The position numbers were made by a program, and so were the translations under genes. A DNA stretch of 64,000 nt from Arachidicoccus rhizosphaerae (GTDB lineage: Bacteria > Bacteroidota > Bacteroidia > Chitinophagales > Chitinophagaceae): NCBI RefSeq assembly GCF_900107765.1, contig NZ_FNQY01000012.1, forward strand, positions 1-64,000, read 5' to 3'. The notes under the pieces were generated by a model, which was given only the letters and a program-made list of their open reading frames with translations, made no database searches and had not been told where the DNA came from. Position 1 is the stretch's first letter, and every line of letters begins with the position of its first letter. This document shows positions 27,349 to 36,995 of the stretch, piece after piece.

Positions 27349-29814
27349 ATGTACACGTTCAACAAGCATGCAAGCAAAATGCAACAGCTGATTCGTAAAT
27401 CAGGCAAGACCATCGGACTGGGTCTTTTGGCGGCAGGGATGCTCCAGGCAAGTCCTTCCGCCTTTGGACAAGATTACCCCTATAAGCCCGTAGCCTTTAC
27501 TCAGGTACAGCTTACAGATCATTTCTGGAAGCCTAAAATCGAAGTAAATGCCACCGTCACTATCCCCTACATCTTACAAATGTGTAAGGAACATGGCCGA
27601 ATCGACAACTTTCTGAAAGCTGCCGGTAAGGAGCCTGCCGGTGATAAGTTAACCGCCTATCCATTCGACGACACAGATATTTATAAACTCATCGAAGGCG
27701 CTTCCTATAGTTTACAAACCACACCCAACCCGCTACTGGACAGACAACTTGACACGTTGATTCAGATTATTGGGGAGGCCCAGGAACCTGACGGCTATCT
27801 GTATACTTTCAGAACCGCCAAAGTGAAACATCCACAGGAATGGATTGGTCAGCACCGTTGGGAAAATGCTGAAATATTAAGTCATGAATTATATAACTGC
27901 GGTCATTTATATGAAGCAGCAGTAGCGCATTATCAGGCCACAGGCAAAAAAACACTCCTGGATATAGCCACCAAAAATGCCGATTTACTCGTTAAGGATT
28001 TTGGTTGGGGAAAAATTGAAAAATACCCCGGCCATCCAGTAGTTGAAATGGGACTGGCCAAACTTTACAGAGTCACCGGACAGAAAAAATACCTCGACCT
28101 GGCCAAGTTCTTTTTAGATGTAAGAGGCCCTCAGAAAGATAATAAAGGGGATGTCTATAACCAGTCTAATATCAAACTGGTTAATCAAAGAGAGGCCGAA
28201 GGCCACGCCGTAAGGGCAGCTTATCTGTATTCCGGCATGGCTGATGTTGCAGCACTCACAAAAGACACCGCTTATCTGACCGCAATAGATGCCATCTGGA
28301 ATGACATTATAGACCACAAACTCTATATTACCGGAGGCATTGGTGCCACCGGTAATGGGGAAGCCTTCGGACCTGCATATGACCTTCCCAATATGACCGC
28401 ATATGCAGAAACCTGTGCCGCCATCGCCAATGTATATTTCAATGAACGCATGTTTTTATTACATGGTGATGCCCGATATATAGATGTACTTGAAAAAACC
28501 TTATATAACGGTTTACTATCAGGAGTATCTCTGGATGGCACCCATTTTTTCTATCCCAATCCGCTTGCCTCTCTGGGGCAACATGCGCGTAGTGCCTGGT
28601 TTGACTGTGCATGTTGTATCACAAACATCTCCAGATTCATGCCTTCCATGCCGGAATATATCTATGCACAGGACAAAAACTCTTTATTTGTGAATCTGTT
28701 TGCCGCCAACAAGGCCAGTTTTGAACTGGCAGCAGGAAAAGTTCAGTTAGAACAGATTACGAATTACCCTTGGGATGGCAAGATTCAAATTAATGTTACA
28801 CCCATTACAGCCAAAGACTTTTCTTTACACATTCGCATACCAGGCTGGGCCAAAGGTGATGCCCTGCCTGGAGATTTATACCATTTTCTGGACATCAACC
28901 CCCATCCGGTCGATCTGTTCCTCAATGGCAAAAACGTTGACTATCAACTGGTCAACGGATATGCAGTGATTAACAGAAAATGGAGTAAAGGGGATCAGAT
29001 TAGTTTTGACCTGCCTATGCCTGTTAAAAAGATTCTTGCCAACCCAGAGGTAAAAGCAGATGCGGGGCGGTTTGCCTTCCAAAGAGGCCCGATTGTCTAT
29101 TGTATTGAAGGAGCCGACAGAAAAGATAGCAGTGTGATGCATTTAGTAATTGACACTGCGGCTCAGGTCAGAACCAGTTATGCAACTCATAAATTAGGTG
29201 GTATTGAAGAGCTTGAGATTCCGGGCTACCTTCTAAAACGTAAAGATGCAAATGAAGGAACAGCTGTAGAAAAGTCGCCCACCCAGGTAACGGCCATCCC
29301 ATATTATAGCTGGAACAATCGTGGCTCCGATGAAATGGAGGTCTGGATTCCTTATGATGCGTCCAGTAGCACACCACTCCCGGCACCATCCATTGCCTCT
29401 AAAAGCAAAGTAACAGGATCTCATGTTTCCAAACTGATGCTCAGGGCAGTTAATAATCAGGTCACACCGGAAGACTCAAAAGATCAAAGTACAGGTAATC
29501 TGCATTGGTGGCCTGCCAAAGATCAACAGGAGTGGGTTCAATATGAATTTGATCAGCCATATACTATTTCCAGCTCAAAGGTCTATTTCTTTGATGACGG
29601 TCCTTTTGGAGGCTGCAGGGTTCCTGCCAGCTGGCAATTACTTTACAAAAAAGGCGACAACTGGATACCGGTAGAAAACACGTCCGGCTATACCACAGAA
29701 AAAGATAAATTCAATGAGGTTCATTTTAAACCTGTAAAAACAACAGGACTGAAATTACAACTTCAACTTCCAAAGGATAATTCTTCCGGCGTATTGGAAT
29801 GGTCCGTCAAATAA
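27349..29814 (+). CDS. Beta-L-arabinofuranosidase, GH127 (DUF1680), exported
   Basis: 821 aa: signal sequence (cleavage near AFGQ, residue 41), alpha/alpha-barrel catalytic domain (~45-480), beta domains, and a C-terminal discoidin-like sugar-binding region (~690-820). By comparison with HypBA1 of Bifidobacterium, Glu338 (GNGEAFG) is the acid/base, and Glu354, Cys356 (AETCAAIA), Cys422 and Cys423 (DCACCITN) are the zinc site with the cysteine nucleophile. HypBA1 removes beta-L-arabinofuranose from hydroxyproline-linked arabinosides of plant extensins. That activity matches the hydroxyproline and arabinose pathways on its left. A strong terminator follows. Confidence 0.9.
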   Translation: MYTFNKHASKMQQLIRKSGKTIGLGLLAAGMLQASPSAFGQDYPYKPVAFTQVQLTDHFWKPKIEVNATVTIPYILQMCKEHGRIDNFLKAAGKEPAGDKLTAYPFDDTDIYKLIEGASYSLQTTPNPLLDRQLDTLIQIIGEAQEPDGYLYTFRTAKVKHPQEWIGQHRWENAEILSHELYNCGHLYEAAVAHYQATGKKTLLDIATKNADLLVKDFGWGKIEKYPGHPVVEMGLAKLYRVTGQKKYLDLAKFFLDVRGPQKDNKGDVYNQSNIKLVNQREAEGHAVRAAYLYSGMADVAALTKDTAYLTAIDAIWNDIIDHKLYITGGIGATGNGEAFGPAYDLPNMTAYAETCAAIANVYFNERMFLLHGDARYIDVLEKTLYNGLLSGVSLDGTHFFYPNPLASLGQHARSAWFDCACCITNISRFMPSMPEYIYAQDKNSLFVNLFAANKASFELAAGKVQLEQITNYPWDGKIQINVTPITAKDFSLHIRIPGWAKGDALPGDLYHFLDINPHPVDLFLNGKNVDYQLVNGYAVINRKWSKGDQISFDLPMPVKKILANPEVKADAGRFAFQRGPIVYCIEGADRKDSSVMHLVIDTAAQVRTSYATHKLGGIEELEIPGYLLKRKDANEGTAVEKSPTQVTAIPYYSWNNRGSDEMEVWIPYDASSSTPLPAPSIASKSKVTGSHVSKLMLRAVNNQVTPEDSKDQSTGNLHWWPAKDQQEWVQYEFDQPYTISSSKVYFFDDGPFGGCRVPASWQLLYKKGDNWIPVENTSGYTTEKDKFNEVHFKPVKTTGLKLQLQLPKDNSSGVLEWSVK

Positions 29815-29856
29815 ATAAAGGCGTCTGATCAGTCCAATGATTAGCAGTCTATTAAA

Positions 29857-29906
29857 GGCAATTATCGAGTAATGTTACCTAATTACTCAATAATTGCCTT
29901 TTTTTT
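29857..29906 (+). terminator. Terminator after GH127
   Basis: GGCAATTATcGAGTAAT and ATTACTCaATAATTGCC form a long stem ending in eight T residues. It separates the zinc-peptidase/GH127 unit from the M1 aminopeptidase. The rest of the 367-base gap to 30182 is A+T-rich and shows nothing else I can name. Confidence 0.88.
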
Positions 29907-30181
29907 GAAAAGCAAAAAAGAACGCAGATAGTTTAAAAGGTTAAAATCCTGCAATCATGCAGCAATATTGGTAAAAGATTTACATATCTATAGTCATAAC
30001 TTCACTTTCTATTTAAATATTACCATTTTATTTTGAGCCAATTCAAATTGTTGCCCAATTAGAGGATTTTTTTGGCTTTTTTAAATATGTGTATTTTATA
30101 CAATTCAAACCTGTGTTTAACCAGCAATTGGTATCACTTAAATTATAGATAATACGTTTTGAATGCCTCAACCTTTTAGCC

Positions 30182-31930
30182 ATGCCTAAAAAATATCACA
30201 TCCTCCTGTTGGTTATTCTATGCGCTATTAATAATAGCTTTCTGTCCGCTCAGGTAAACCTGCAGCCAAATGCAGACAGTGTACGCGCTCAAAGAGACCG
30301 GATGGTCCGGGCAGCAACATTGGCATACCAAAACAAGGTATTTACCAAAGCTGACACGATTAGAGGCAGCATTACTCCGGAGCGCGCCTGGTGGGATGTG
30401 CTGCGTTATGATATAACCATCAAACCGGTGTTTGACTCACATTTTACAGTAGGTAACAACCTCATTACCTATCAGGTTATAAGTAATGAGCAGCCATCCA
30501 TGCAAATTGATTTACAGGAACCATTGAAAATAGACAGTATTGTATTAGATAATAACGAGCGCTTAAAATTTAGTCAGCAAGGAAACGCCTGGTATGTTCA
30601 AACACCTAAACAGTCCTTATTCAGCATTCATACGGTCCGCATTTATTTTCAGGGCAAGCCGCAAATAGCCGTAAGGCCACCCTGGGATGGTGGATGGACC
30701 TTTACCAAAGACCGTTCGGGTCATCCCTGGATGACCGTCTGTTGTCAGGGACACGGAGCGTCCATCTGGTATCCCTGTAAAGACCACCAAAGTGATGAGC
30801 CTGATCAGGGAGCCACACTGACGATGATTGCCCCTAGTAACCTGGTTGCGGTAAGCAATGGCAGGAAAATAAGCGAAGTCAAAAATCAGGACGGCACAAC
30901 CACCACTAAATGGGGAGTCAAAAGCCCTATCAGCAATTATTGTATCATTCCTTACATAGGTGACTATACCAGTTTTTCAGAAGTTTTCCATGGAGAAGCG
31001 GGGCCTTTAGATATCACTTACCACGTTTTAAAAGAAGATCTTCAAAAAGCAAAAGACTATATGCCATTTGAAGTTCGCCATATGCTGCAAAGCATGGAAT
31101 ATTGGTTTGGACCTTATCCTTTCTATCAGGACGGCTATCAATTAGTAGAGGTTCAACACACTGGCATGGAGCACCAGAGTGCAGTCGCTTATGGAAATTG
31201 GTTTGCGCATGGTTACAGAGGTAAGGACCTGGCCGCAAACGGATGGGGCAGCAAGTGGGATTTTATCATTGTCCATGAAAGCGGGCATGAATGGTTTGGG
31301 AATAATATCACCTCAAAAGACGTGGCTGATATGTGGGTTCATGAAAGCTTCACCAATTACTCAGAAACCCTTTACGTTGAATACAGATGGGGCAAAAAAG
31401 CGGGCAATGAATACAATTTTGGAATCCGCCAGAATATTCGCAATGACCGGCCTATTTTAGGACGTTTCGGCGTAAACGAGTCAGGAAGCGGAGACATGTA
31501 TTATAAAGGCAGCAACATGATTCATGCCATTCGCCACAGTTTAGATAATGATTCACTCTTCAGAAGTATATTAAGGGGACTTAACAAAGAATTTTATCAT
31601 AAAACCGTTACAGGTAAACAAATAGAAAATTATATCTGTAAAAAAGCCGGATTCAATTATTTACCCGTTTTTACTCAATATCTGACGACAACAGAAATCC
31701 CTAGACTGGACTTACATTTTAATCAGGATAGCAGCATCTTATCATTCAGGTGGAAAAACTGTATCGATAGCTTTAATCTACCCATTGCACTACATGAAGC
31801 GAAAACAAATACCGCCATTAAAATCTATCCAAGCACCCAATGGCAGAAAATAAAGGTATCCAAAGATCAATTACCCTTATTTAATCCAGATAGCATAAAA
31901 TTCAATTATTACATACAAGTGGACTTTTAA
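30182..31930 (+). CDS. M1-family metalloaminopeptidase, exported
   Basis: 582 aa with signal peptide (residues 1-23). N-terminal beta-saddle domain (~65-275), then the thermolysin-like catalytic domain: GMEHQS (~328) takes the place of the GxMEN exopeptidase motif, His365-Glu366-x-x-His369 binds zinc and Glu388 is the third ligand after exactly 18 residues. The usual large C-terminal helical domain is mostly missing, so this is a short M1 enzyme. It should remove N-terminal residues from peptides in the periplasm. It sits between GH127 and the SusCD pair, consistent with processing peptides for uptake. Confidence 0.9.
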   Translation: MPKKYHILLLVILCAINNSFLSAQVNLQPNADSVRAQRDRMVRAATLAYQNKVFTKADTIRGSITPERAWWDVLRYDITIKPVFDSHFTVGNNLITYQVISNEQPSMQIDLQEPLKIDSIVLDNNERLKFSQQGNAWYVQTPKQSLFSIHTVRIYFQGKPQIAVRPPWDGGWTFTKDRSGHPWMTVCCQGHGASIWYPCKDHQSDEPDQGATLTMIAPSNLVAVSNGRKISEVKNQDGTTTTKWGVKSPISNYCIIPYIGDYTSFSEVFHGEAGPLDITYHVLKEDLQKAKDYMPFEVRHMLQSMEYWFGPYPFYQDGYQLVEVQHTGMEHQSAVAYGNWFAHGYRGKDLAANGWGSKWDFIIVHESGHEWFGNNITSKDVADMWVHESFTNYSETLYVEYRWGKKAGNEYNFGIRQNIRNDRPILGRFGVNESGSGDMYYKGSNMIHAIRHSLDNDSLFRSILRGLNKEFYHKTVTGKQIENYICKKAGFNYLPVFTQYLTTTEIPRLDLHFNQDSSILSFRWKNCIDSFNLPIALHEAKTNTAIKIYPSTQWQKIKVSKDQLPLFNPDSIKFNYYIQVDF

Positions 31931-32110
31931 ATTTTAATAATTTCAACTAAGGACCTTTTTAACGGTCCGGCCATAGAGATAAATTACATCATCAATACTT
32001 CAGAAGACATTCTCCTTCTTACAATCATTATTTAACATCACTGGCATAAAATATTTTTTATCGAACAGACAAAAAACAGGCTATAAATTTTCACACAAAA
32101 AGAAACCGCA

Positions 32111-35080
32111 ATGAATACTAAAATCCCAAAAAAAATTAGGGCCACTCTACTATTGCCCTTAATTGCCCTGCTGTTTTGCCAAATCGGCATCTTGCAGGCC
32201 CAAGACAATCAAACTATTACAGGTACGGTAAAATCTGAGGAAAACGACCAGCCTCTTCCTGGTGTATCCATTACAGTTCAGAAAACGGGTAAAGGTACCA
32301 CAACGGATATAAATGGACATTACCAAATCAAAGCCACATCTGCCGACACCCTTATTTTTCATTTTGTCGGCTATCACGAACAACATGTCGCAGCCGATCA
32401 CTCACCACTGGACATCGCACTCCAGAACGCTTCAAACCTTCTTGGAGACGTTGTCGTTGTAGGTTATGGAACTGAAAAAAAGGAAGTGGTCACGGGGGCT
32501 ATCGGAACCGTAAAGTCTAAGGACTTCGTGAAAGGCGCCGTAAAGGATGCTGCACAATTGATTACCGGTAAAGTGGCAGGCCTAAGCGTGTCTTCCTCCA
32601 CAGGCGACCCGACAGAAGGCACAGAAATTATGCTTCGGGGTATTTCTACCCTCATGTCTTCTACTGCCCCATTAATTCTAATCGATGGCATTCCAGGGGA
32701 TTTGAAAACCGTTGCACCTGAAGACATCGCTTCTGTTGACGTACTTAAAGATGGTTCAGCAGCCGCTATTTACGGAACTCGTGCAACCAATGGTGTTATT
32801 TTAATTACCACCAAACAATTCAATAAAAATCAGTCAAAATTGCAATATGACGGTTACGTAAGTGTCCAGACCATTGCCAAAAGACCCGAATTTCTGGATG
32901 CAGCAGATTACCGTCGTTTAATTAAGGACGGTGTTGCCTACACGGATTACGGAACATCTACAGACTGGTTTGGTGCGATTTCCAGAACACCGGTTAGCCA
33001 TACCCATAATTTTTTACTTCAGGGAGGAAACGCACAGACAAACTATACAGCCAATATTAACTACAGCAATTGGCAAGGGCTTTTAAAACGCTCCAATAAT
33101 GCAAACCTCAGGGCAAATTTTGATATCAATCATGCTATGTTTAACGACAAAGTGAAAATCCACTTAAATGCAATCATGTCCAAAAGAAAATACTGGACAG
33201 GCGGGGATGGATATAGCTTTAATACCTATATCTACCGTCAGGCACTCATCCGTAATCCAACGGATAGCATCCGCCACGCCGACGGCAGTTTCGTTACAAG
33301 AGATGGTTATTTCTATGACAACCCGGTTGCCTTACTAGAAGGTGTTGACGGAGAAAATACGGAAAAGGAACTACGGCTAAATGGAAGCATTACCTATCAG
33401 CCCATTACATCATTGATTTTTAAACTATTAGCTTCTGACAACAGTTGGATGCAAACAAGGGGTTATGCGACAAACAGCTCTTATCCCTCCAACGATGCCA
33501 ACGGATGGGGCAAATCATACGCCTCCAGAGGACAGTCAAACACAGAGGATCATCTATTAGAATTCACGGCTAATTATGACAAGGCATTTGGAGCTCACCA
33601 TATAAACATTCTGGGCGGTTACAGTTACCAGGACGCTATGGCTGAAGGCTTCTGGGAAAATAACTGGTATTTCCCCACCGATGTATACGGTTACAATAAT
33701 ATGGGTGCCGGCGATGCGCTTTCAGAAGGAAGTGCCGGCATGGGAAGCAGCAAAGGCGAATATAAACTTATAGGATTTTTCGGAAGACTTAACTACAATT
33801 ATGCAGAAAAATACCTGTTTATGGCCTCTTTACGCCGAGAAGGTTCTTCCAAATTCGGTAAAAATTACAGATGGGGTATGTTTCCCGCTGTTTCAGCAGG
33901 CTGGAGAATTAGTCAGGAAGATTTCTTAAAAAGCAGCAAAGTCATAGATGATTTAAAACTGCGTATAGGTTTCGGGATAACAGGAACAGCTCCTTCAGAT
34001 AACTATGATGCGTTAACCACCCTTAATTATGGCGACCGTTTTTTGTATAACGGGAATTGGGTACAAGGATTATCTCCAACCAGGAACCCTAATCCGAATC
34101 TAAGATGGGAACAAAAGGAAGAATATAATATAGGTGTAGACTTTTCGCTGTTCAATCATTTTGTCTCCGGAAGTATCGATGCCTATCGGAGAAATACCAA
34201 GGATATGCTATACGACTATCCTGTTCCGGTGCCTCCCTATCTATATAGCACCATCCTCGCCAATGTTGGTCAGATGCGCAATGAAGGTTTGGAAGTCCTC
34301 TTAAATTTCAATCCCGTTACCACCAAGGACTTTGCCTGGAACTCCGGGGTCACTTTTTCAACCAATAAAAACACCTTAGTCTCTATCAATAATGACGAGT
34401 TTAATCTGACGCAAGACTGGTTTACAGCAGGATATACAGGAGAGCCTATTCAAACCTATACCCACCGTGTTCAGGTGGGTCAGCCTATAGGCAATTTTTA
34501 TGGCTGGAAATCAGTAGGAATTGACGAAGATGGTGTCTGGAAAATATTAAATAAAGACAACGAAGTCATTTCCATTAAAGATGCTACGGAGGAAGACAAA
34601 CGTGTTTTAGGTAATGGTCTTCCAAAATATTATTTGTCTTGGAACAATACCTTCAGGTATAAACAATTTGATTTAAGTATTAATATGCATGGCGCATTTG
34701 ACTACCAGGTTTTGGATTTCCTACGTCTGTTTTATGAAAATCCCAGAAATGCACAATACAATATGCTTAAATCAGCATTTAATAAAGTATACAATACCGC
34801 ACAGCTTGATTACGACCTGTCCTATGTAAGTTATTACGTGGAAAACGGAGATTACTGGAAAATAGATAACATCACCCTCGGATATACGCTTCCTTTAAAG
34901 AACAAAAAAACATTTTCGTCGGCCAGAATATACGCCTCTGGCCTTAACCTGGTTACGCTCACAGGATATAAAGGTATAGATCCGGAAGTCAATCGAAGCG
35001 GACTTGCACCAGGTAATGATGACAGGGATAAATATCCAACCACCAGAACTTTCACCTTAGGTGTCAATCTTACTTTCTAA
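32111..35080 (+). CDS. SusC/RagA-type TonB-dependent outer membrane transporter
   Basis: 989 aa. Signal peptide (~1-30), carboxypeptidase-D-like plug-associated domain (~33-110, TGTVKSEENDQPLPGVSITV), TonB-linked plug with VVVVGYGTEKKEVVTGAIG, DVLKDGSAAAIYGTRATNGVI, then the 22-strand barrel ending in aromatic TFTLGVNLTF. SusC proteins import bulky oligomers such as glycans or peptides using TonB energy, with SusD as lid. It is followed after 19 bases by its susD partner. Substrate unknown; the surrounding genes suggest arabinosylated or proline-rich peptides. Confidence 0.95.
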   Translation: MNTKIPKKIRATLLLPLIALLFCQIGILQAQDNQTITGTVKSEENDQPLPGVSITVQKTGKGTTTDINGHYQIKATSADTLIFHFVGYHEQHVAADHSPLDIALQNASNLLGDVVVVGYGTEKKEVVTGAIGTVKSKDFVKGAVKDAAQLITGKVAGLSVSSSTGDPTEGTEIMLRGISTLMSSTAPLILIDGIPGDLKTVAPEDIASVDVLKDGSAAAIYGTRATNGVILITTKQFNKNQSKLQYDGYVSVQTIAKRPEFLDAADYRRLIKDGVAYTDYGTSTDWFGAISRTPVSHTHNFLLQGGNAQTNYTANINYSNWQGLLKRSNNANLRANFDINHAMFNDKVKIHLNAIMSKRKYWTGGDGYSFNTYIYRQALIRNPTDSIRHADGSFVTRDGYFYDNPVALLEGVDGENTEKELRLNGSITYQPITSLIFKLLASDNSWMQTRGYATNSSYPSNDANGWGKSYASRGQSNTEDHLLEFTANYDKAFGAHHINILGGYSYQDAMAEGFWENNWYFPTDVYGYNNMGAGDALSEGSAGMGSSKGEYKLIGFFGRLNYNYAEKYLFMASLRREGSSKFGKNYRWGMFPAVSAGWRISQEDFLKSSKVIDDLKLRIGFGITGTAPSDNYDALTTLNYGDRFLYNGNWVQGLSPTRNPNPNLRWEQKEEYNIGVDFSLFNHFVSGSIDAYRRNTKDMLYDYPVPVPPYLYSTILANVGQMRNEGLEVLLNFNPVTTKDFAWNSGVTFSTNKNTLVSINNDEFNLTQDWFTAGYTGEPIQTYTHRVQVGQPIGNFYGWKSVGIDEDGVWKILNKDNEVISIKDATEEDKRVLGNGLPKYYLSWNNTFRYKQFDLSINMHGAFDYQVLDFLRLFYENPRNAQYNMLKSAFNKVYNTAQLDYDLSYVSYYVENGDYWKIDNITLGYTLPLKNKKTFSSARIYASGLNLVTLTGYKGIDPEVNRSGLAPGNDDRDKYPTTRTFTLGVNLTF

Positions 35081-35099
35081 CCTTATAAATTTAAATAGA

Positions 35100-36689
35100 A
35101 TGAAACCGTTAAATATTTTATATAAAGGTTTGCTTCTAGCTGGTATATTAACTGTTACCACTAATTGTACAAAGCTAGATGTCACAGACTATTCAGAAAT
35201 CATCAGCGATAATTTTAATCCTACGGCAGATGATGTTGCCTCCATTATTGCTCCCGTTTATATAAGTTTCAGGCCAATGTGGGCTGACTGGTATGGTAAT
35301 TTTGACCTGCAGGAAGAAAGCGCGGATGCGATAGTGACGCCGGTGCGCCCGAATGGATGGTATGACGGAGGAACATATATCCGTATGCATCAACACTTAT
35401 GGACACCAACAGAAGGCCAGCCAGAGACGCTTTGGTATAATTGTTTCAATGGTATAAATGCCGCAAACAGGGTACTCAGTCAGATAGAATCGGGTGAGCT
35501 TCCTATAACAGATGGCAAAGAAGCCATTGTTGCAGAAATGAAAGTAGCCAGGGATTTTTGTTATTATGAACTTATGGACAATTTTGGGAATGTCCCCATT
35601 GTAACAGATTTCACTAGTAATGACCTGCCTCAGCAAAGTACACGTAAAGAGGTATACGACTTTTTGATTAGTGAACTCAAGGAGAACATCCCCTTACTAA
35701 GCGATGAAGTCAGTTCGAAAACCTATGGCAGATTTAATCAATGGGCTGGTTACAGCCTGCTAGCTAAAATCTATTTAAATGCACAGGTATATACAGGGAC
35801 TGCCGCATGGCAAGACTGCATAGATGCATGCGATAAAGTGATTAATAGCGGAAAATACATATTAGAGTCTGATTACAAATCAAATTTCATTACAGAAAAT
35901 GAAAATTCCCAGGAATTAATCTTTACTGTTCCCTATGATGAAACAAAAGCTCCAGGTTTTATTATTCACATGAAAACATTAAAGCCTGCGGATCAGAAAG
36001 TATACAATCTTCAGGCCCAGCCCTGGGGCGGTTCCTGTGCCGTTCCTCAATTCATCCATACATATGATCCGGATGACAGCAGACTTGCAGATTCCTGGAT
36101 TTCCGGGCCACAAATCACACCTGAGGGCGAAGTAGCCATTGATTATATAGATTCCCTGATCAATATTGATCAGGCCGGTGGCAATCCTTTTAATTACGGT
36201 TACCCAATTGGCAAATACGAAATAAAAATGGGTGCTAAAGGATCCTTAAGTAACGATTTCCCGATTTTCAGATATGCCGACATTCTGATGATGAAGGCAG
36301 AATGTTTATTAAGAACGGGGAAGGCCGATGAAGCAGCTACCCTGGTAACTCAGGTTAGACAAAGAGATTTTAAATCAAATCCCGCAAAAGCAACGGTGAC
36401 AGGAGCAGATCTTCAAAAAGGTAGCGTATACGATTATGGTTATGTCAAAAACGGAAAAATTGTAACTGATGAGGGAGGAGCCGATATACAATACGGCAGA
36501 TTTTATGATGAACTTGGATGGGAATTTGCCGCCGAAGCACACAGAAGGCAGGATATGATCCGCTTCGGCGTATACTCAACAAAAATGTGGTTCCAACATA
36601 AGCCAGTCGGTACTTACAGGACTTTATTCAGCATCCCGGAAAGTGTCTTAAACTCCAATTCAAATCTGAAACAAAATCCCGGTTATTAA
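35100..36689 (+). CDS. SusD/RagB-type outer membrane lipoprotein
   Basis: 529 aa from the Met at 35100, chosen because it gives a proper lipoprotein signal (MKPLNILYKGLLLAG... TTNC, Cys23); a frame-open Met at 35061 would add residues overlapping susC and spoil the signal. Body is the TPR-containing SusD fold, ending with a C-terminal domain including GWEFAAEAHRRQDMIRFG, a hallmark of the family. It binds the substrate at the cell surface and closes over SusC. The pair is terminated by a strong hairpin. Confidence 0.94.
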   Translation: MKPLNILYKGLLLAGILTVTTNCTKLDVTDYSEIISDNFNPTADDVASIIAPVYISFRPMWADWYGNFDLQEESADAIVTPVRPNGWYDGGTYIRMHQHLWTPTEGQPETLWYNCFNGINAANRVLSQIESGELPITDGKEAIVAEMKVARDFCYYELMDNFGNVPIVTDFTSNDLPQQSTRKEVYDFLISELKENIPLLSDEVSSKTYGRFNQWAGYSLLAKIYLNAQVYTGTAAWQDCIDACDKVINSGKYILESDYKSNFITENENSQELIFTVPYDETKAPGFIIHMKTLKPADQKVYNLQAQPWGGSCAVPQFIHTYDPDDSRLADSWISGPQITPEGEVAIDYIDSLINIDQAGGNPFNYGYPIGKYEIKMGAKGSLSNDFPIFRYADILMMKAECLLRTGKADEAATLVTQVRQRDFKSNPAKATVTGADLQKGSVYDYGYVKNGKIVTDEGGADIQYGRFYDELGWEFAAEAHRRQDMIRFGVYSTKMWFQHKPVGTYRTLFSIPESVLNSNSNLKQNPGY

Positions 36690-36761
36690 TTTCCGGACGG
36701 GCAGATATTATTTGAAAAAAATCAGGAAGATATAAAGCGAAGATTATCTTCTGCATCTTGC

Positions 36762-36804
36762 AAAAAGCTAAACAAGTAGACGATCTTTACCTGTTTAGCT
36801 TTTT
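36762..36804 (+). terminator. Terminator of the susCD operon
   Basis: AAAAAGCTAAACA and TGTTTAGCTTTTT form a stem with a loop of about 17 bases. The stretch from here to 36995 otherwise holds only the sensor-kinase control region. Confidence 0.85.
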
Positions 36805-36931
36805 CTGTAAAAGTCAATTTAGAACCCACGGAAAACAAAACTATGCGCTAAACTGCCGGGGAACCAGCGTTTTTAATCAGAGACAATTAGGCAGCAGAAC
36901 ACATGAAATAAATTTAGAATATATCACATTT

Positions 36932-36953
36932 TTTGTAGCCTCATAGCTACGCT
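36932..36953. promoter_or_regulatory. Palindrome and -7-like element upstream of the sensor kinase
   Basis: TTTGTAGC-CTCATA-GCTACGCT is an inverted repeat whose left arm and six-base spacer length match a perfect palindrome at 52176-52197. TATATTTG at 36968-36975 fits the Bacteroidota -7 element and lies 20 bases before the kinase start; no -33 TTG is found at the right distance, so the palindrome may be an activator site. Confidence 0.35.
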
Positions 36954-36995
36954 CACTAGCAATATAGTATATTTGCCATCAGACTCATTTTAACC

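Noticed and set aside
36758-36946. 62-codon plus-strand frame after susD
   Set aside because: It spans the susCD terminator and the palindrome upstream of the sensor kinase.
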